From Conus ventricosus (lineage: Eukaryota; Mollusca; Gastropoda; Neogastropoda; Conidae): a DNA stretch of 64,000 nucleotides. Positions 60,755-64,000 of the stretch are shown piece by piece. A model generated the notes under the pieces. It was not told the DNA's origin. It made no database searches and was given only the letters and a program-made list of their open reading frames with translations. Both the position numbers and the translations under genes were made by a program. The stretch covers positions 53,241,996-53,305,995 of the forward strand of contig CM031618.1 of assembly GCA_018398815.1 (NCBI GenBank), given 5' to 3'. How positions within the stretch are numbered: the first letter of the stretch is position 1; each line of letters opens with the position of its first letter.

Positions 60755-61960
60755 GGTGGGAATGGTGTAGAGTAGTTTGAAAATGGTTGTGGTTTTTAGA
60801 CTATGATAATGGGTCTGTAGATAGTATGAGAATGGTAGTGATTAAGATAAAAAGTAGTAATATAGTCGAGGTCAGTGCTCCCCACACTTTCGTTTTTAGA
60901 GAATAGCATACCTTTAGGGAAAAGATTCCTTCCACTAAGACGTTGATAATTTCTCATCTTATGTCTTTTGTTGTTTTTTTTAACCCGCTGATGTGTTGGA
61001 ATGAATGCCATTGCATTGATTTCATTAAGACCGATGATGCATGCAGAGAATAACATTTGTCAGTGTGCCGTCTCTCATATTCTGCTGAGGAAGTTGCATT
61101 TCAAATGGAACATTGCCAAGTTTGGCAGAGTGAGTAGCTCTAACATCGGCCAGGCAGAATGGAAGTGGTTGACAGTGATGTAATGGGTAGACATACTCGT
61201 GATACTGTCAGGGCATTTCAGTGCATATTTTTACCCACATTCTGAAATTTTGAAAGGTGTTTGGCGATTCTGTTGCATGGATAATGCAGAAACATCTGTA
61301 TGGAGAGCCATGAGAATGAACATGTTGGATGCAGTACAAGAATGGTTGGTGTTGAGACACTGTCGTCAAGAACACAAAAGCAATCGTGTTGACAGTATGA
61401 GAATGGCTGCGGTGTGTATTCTGAGAGTGGCTGAGGTGTTGACAGTATGAGATTAGTTTTAGTTCAGACAGTATATCAGTGGCTGTGATTTAGGCAGTTT
61501 GAGAATGGCTGTGGTTGGGTGAGACAGTATGAGAGTGGGTGTGGTGTGTAGTATGAAGGCGGTTGTGAGTAACACAGCATCATCATAGCTGGGGTGCAGA
61601 CCATTTCTTTTTGAGGCAGTTCGAGGATTCTGAAGTACAGTGTGAAAATGTAGCCAAGACCGTGAAACAAAGGCTGTAGCATGTATCTAAGACAGTGTAA
61701 CGATAGCTGTGTAGTGGGACAATGGTAGTTGCTGAGAGTGTCACAAAGGCCATGGTGTATATCTGTGGTAGTATGAGAATGATTGTAGCTGCGACTGTGA
61801 CATTGACAAGTGGCTAATTGGCTATGGTGTACAGGATGGAAAACGGTAGTTGAGACCGTAGTAGTGTGCAGACTATCACAATATGAAACAGCTGTGAAGC
61901 AGATGGCATTAGAATGGTTATGGTGGGCACAAATAATTCTGAACACAGATTGGTACAAAG
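60755..61960 (+). repeat. degenerate minisatellite (GTATGAGAATGGCTGTGGT units), interrupted
   Basis: Variants of AGTATGAGAATGG-(C/T)TGTGGT recur every 25-45 bases in 60755-60870 and again in 61310-61960. Between them lies a non-repetitive block beginning CAGTGCTCCCCACA (60872). Units are strongly diverged. Long minus-strand frames here come from the repeat and are not genes. Confidence 0.65.
60872..60912 (+). repeat. dispersed repeat end (CAGTGCTCCCCACA), copy 2
   Basis: Pairs with 45690-45730, same orientation. Marks the left edge of the block that interrupts the degenerate minisatellite. Confidence 0.55.
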
Positions 61961-63908
61961 TTGTGTTCAACTCTATGAGGGTGGTGTTTTTGTTTTGTTT
62001 GGTGTGTGTTTGTATGTTGTGTTTTTCTTTGTCGTCAGGCAAAAAAGCAACATGAATTGAATTCAGAGGGGTTTCAGTTTTTTGTTGTTGTTTTTTATTA
62101 TATACTACTGTCACATGTGTCACTTTTTTTTTATTTATAAGCACCCTGAGGTCAATTCAGATAGAGCACTCCTAAGTACCTCCATTATTCTTGTTACGAC
62201 TGCTAACAGAGATTTTAGAATTGGCACACAAATTGGCGCTCGAGACAAATACAAACAACTCCTTTACTAACAGAACCTTAACATTTAGCGTTTGGCTGGA
62301 TCAGTGTGTTGTGCTTCATTGGAGACTCGTGTGATGTTGCTTCTGATTGGCTGTACTTGTACCCCTTCATTAGACATGTGTCGTGCATGGTGATTGGTCA
62401 GTTGCTGTCCTGTTGCATACTCATTGGCTGGCTCATCAGATCCTTCTCACCTCATTTATGTCCATTCTTTTCCTCTTGTGCCCTCATCATGTGTACTGCA
62501 TTCTTCGCTCATCAACAGAAAAATGTACATGAAAATATTATCTGACGCTTGGCCCCTTTCTGTCTGCTCTTTCCGTTTCATGATTTCATTTGCATTGGCT
62601 TTGTTTTGTTGCTTTGAAACCATTTCCTGCCTCCTGTTAGGGCTTTTAAACCCAAGTCCATTTTGCCAGTAATTTTATTGTGTGTCTGCTTTTTCATGCT
62701 GTTCATGATTCAGCATTTAAAACTCATTGCACTTAATGATTGGTCAATGATTTATATACATGTGTATGAAGTGTAAATGACCAGTTATGGTAATAAAGGA
62801 TTCAGATGTACTGAAATATGACTTGGGGATGCCAACTGGGTTGGGTTTTTTTGTTTTTGTGTGTATGTATGTGTTGTTGGTGGTGGTGTTTCTCCCTCAG
62901 GGCTTTCATTTTTTTTTTTGGGGGGGGGGGGGGGGGTAGTGGGTGGGTACCTCACAGATTTCCACCCTGAAAATCTATTGTTTGGAGCAGAGGTGATGGT
63001 TTTGTTTTGTTTTGTTTTTAATTCACAACCAGATGAACAAACCTTTGTTTTCCTTGTGTGTGTGTTTTGTTTTGTTTTGTGTTTTTTACAAATTCATGGC
63101 CACTCGTGTGTTTACCAGTGAAGAAAATTGGTGAAAGTTCTTCCATTGGAAGCAGTTACAAATGACCTGCATGATTTACCAATATCATAGAACAGCCATC
63201 CTACGAAGCAAAAGCAGTTAAGTCAACTACTTAGTACTTACCATTTGTCTGGCTGTGAGTGGTGACCAAAGAGAAGGCATAATGCCCAGAAGTTGTCTTA
63301 AGATTTTTGTCTGCCTTCAGTTCCGCTTATTCACAGCAGTGGCTGGCTGAGGGTAATTGTGTGTAAGGAAACTTCAGGATCTGTAAACATAGTGTTCTTT
63401 CCCTCACTTGGCAAATTCTTTGATTGACAGTGTCCTCTGGGTGTGGGTTTGGTTTTGCTTTTTTTTTTTTTTTTTTGCTGCTTTTCTGAGGCAGTTGGCA
63501 TCCCTTGTAAGAGTGAACAGATAGCAGACTTATTAATTAAATATGATTCGTTTTATAAAAATTGTTATCAACATTTAATGCGAACAGGTCTTTTTCAGTC
63601 AGAAAATCCCATCGTTCTTGTGATCATCCTTTTTTTGTTTATTTGATCAGCACACCGTCTGTGTTAAGAATTATATGGAATGATACTTGTGCTTGTCTGG
63701 TGTGTGTCAAAAAAGGGAAAAGTAATATTTCCCAATTTTGCAATATCGTGTCAGAGAAATTTTTTGGTTGTATCACTTGTCAGTAAGGAAAAGATGATGT
63801 AAGTGAAAGAATGTAAAATGAATCAGTGGTCTGTGTAAACGTAATCTTAAGATTTTGATCAGTAAGCCAGCTGTTTTAAATACATTATAAGTATACATGT
63901 TTTCCACC

Positions 63909-64000
63909 AGCCGCCGTGGCAAAGTGGTTAGCGTCGCGGACTCCCGGCTGGGAGGTCGTGGGTTCGAATCCCATCAGTCATGTGGGTTTTTCTGCCCTGA
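63909..64000 (+). mobile_element. tRNA-derived SINE, head only (cut by window end)
   Basis: GCCGCCGTGGCAAAGTGG holds an A box (TGGCAAAGTGG) and GGTTCGAATCC a perfect B box 33 bases later, the internal polymerase III promoter. The D, anticodon and T arms can be drawn, but the leading GCCGCCG has no matching 3-prime acceptor strand. The sequence continues into non-tRNA ATGTGGGTTTTTCTGCC, so it is a SINE and not a tRNA gene. Confidence 0.75.

Larger units (their letters stand above)
58640..63908. other. CSNK2B intron after exon copy B
   Basis: No exon of CSNK2B or other gene recognised. Contains poly-A (59667-59693), degenerate minisatellite (60755-60870 and 61310-61960), poly-G with TGGTG at 62880-62945, (GTTTT)n around 63001-63085 and poly-T at 63459-63477. 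Confidence 0.5.

Noticed and set aside
61476..62144. 222-codon minus-strand frame
   Set aside because: Runs through the degenerate minisatellite. His/Tyr/Cys-rich with no family likeness, no splice context, and composition explained by the repeat.
63909..64000. Functional tRNA gene
   Set aside because: A and B boxes are good, but there is no acceptor-stem partner for GCCGCCG and the sequence runs on into non-tRNA body. Called a SINE.

Overview
This window is animal nuclear DNA. It holds intron-bearing genes with GT-AG junctions, several clades of LINE retrotransposon, tRNA-derived SINEs, hAT-type DNA transposons and very abundant (TG)n/(TC)n microsatellites. A molluscan, probably gastropod, source fits the repeat mix, but that is an inference from repeat style and not a proof. 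There is no bacterial operon, CRISPR array, rRNA or convincing functional tRNA gene.

Region 1 (1-16.8 kb) reads like low-accuracy consensus: homopolymers are swollen and no long reading frame survives. Two approximately 200-base inverted repeats, 15.3 kb apart (259-460 and 15330-15529), bracket remnants of a packaging ATPase (minus strand, just inside the left repeat, Walker A CGQTGCGKT) and a protein-primed family-B DNA polymerase (plus strand, about 7.6-10.0 kb, many family motifs in order). This is the anatomy of a Polinton/Maverick (adintovirus-like) element. Capsid, protease and integrase genes could not be recognised with confidence. Region 2 (16.8-17.8 kb) is a GT/GC-rich tract with a 182-base internal duplication.

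Region 3 (17.8-28.9 kb) contains a complete POLE3 (DNA polymerase epsilon subunit 3 / CHRAC17 histone-fold) gene on the minus strand, four coding exons, 167 residues. Its 3.7-kb third intron holds a degenerate CR1/L2-type LINE, which itself contains a 58-base micro-insertion of another LINE's tail with a 12-base target duplication.

Region 4 (28.9-36.7 kb) is a retrotransposon pile-up: a minus-strand LINE 3-prime end, then a CR1/Jockey-like LINE split by a nearly full-length I/Nimb-like LINE (endonuclease-RT-RNase H) flanked by a 12-base target duplication, then a solo copy of the outer LINE's 3-prime end.

Region 5 (37.6-41.4 kb) is a three-level nest. A 3.7-kb inverted/tandem composite bounded by a 15-base target duplication carries three hammerhead-ribozyme cores and resembles Penelope-type pLTRs. 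A 1.5-kb hAT element with 17-base terminal inverted repeats is inserted in one of its units. A 273-base MITE with an 8-base target duplication is inserted in the hAT open reading frame.

Region 6 (35.7-64 kb) is the 5-prime part of CSNK2B (casein kinase II regulatory beta subunit) on the plus strand. Coding exons lie at 41928-41999 and 44090-44192, followed by two divergent copies of the next exon at 55158-55267 and 58525-58639. This suggests alternative, mutually exclusive exons, although each copy has an indel or splice oddity. The zinc-ribbon exons lie beyond the window. A decayed 5.9-kb I/Jockey-like LINE (48477-54425), minisatellites and a terminal tRNA-derived SINE fill the introns. POLE3 and CSNK2B are divergent neighbours whose spacer has been expanded by retrotransposons.
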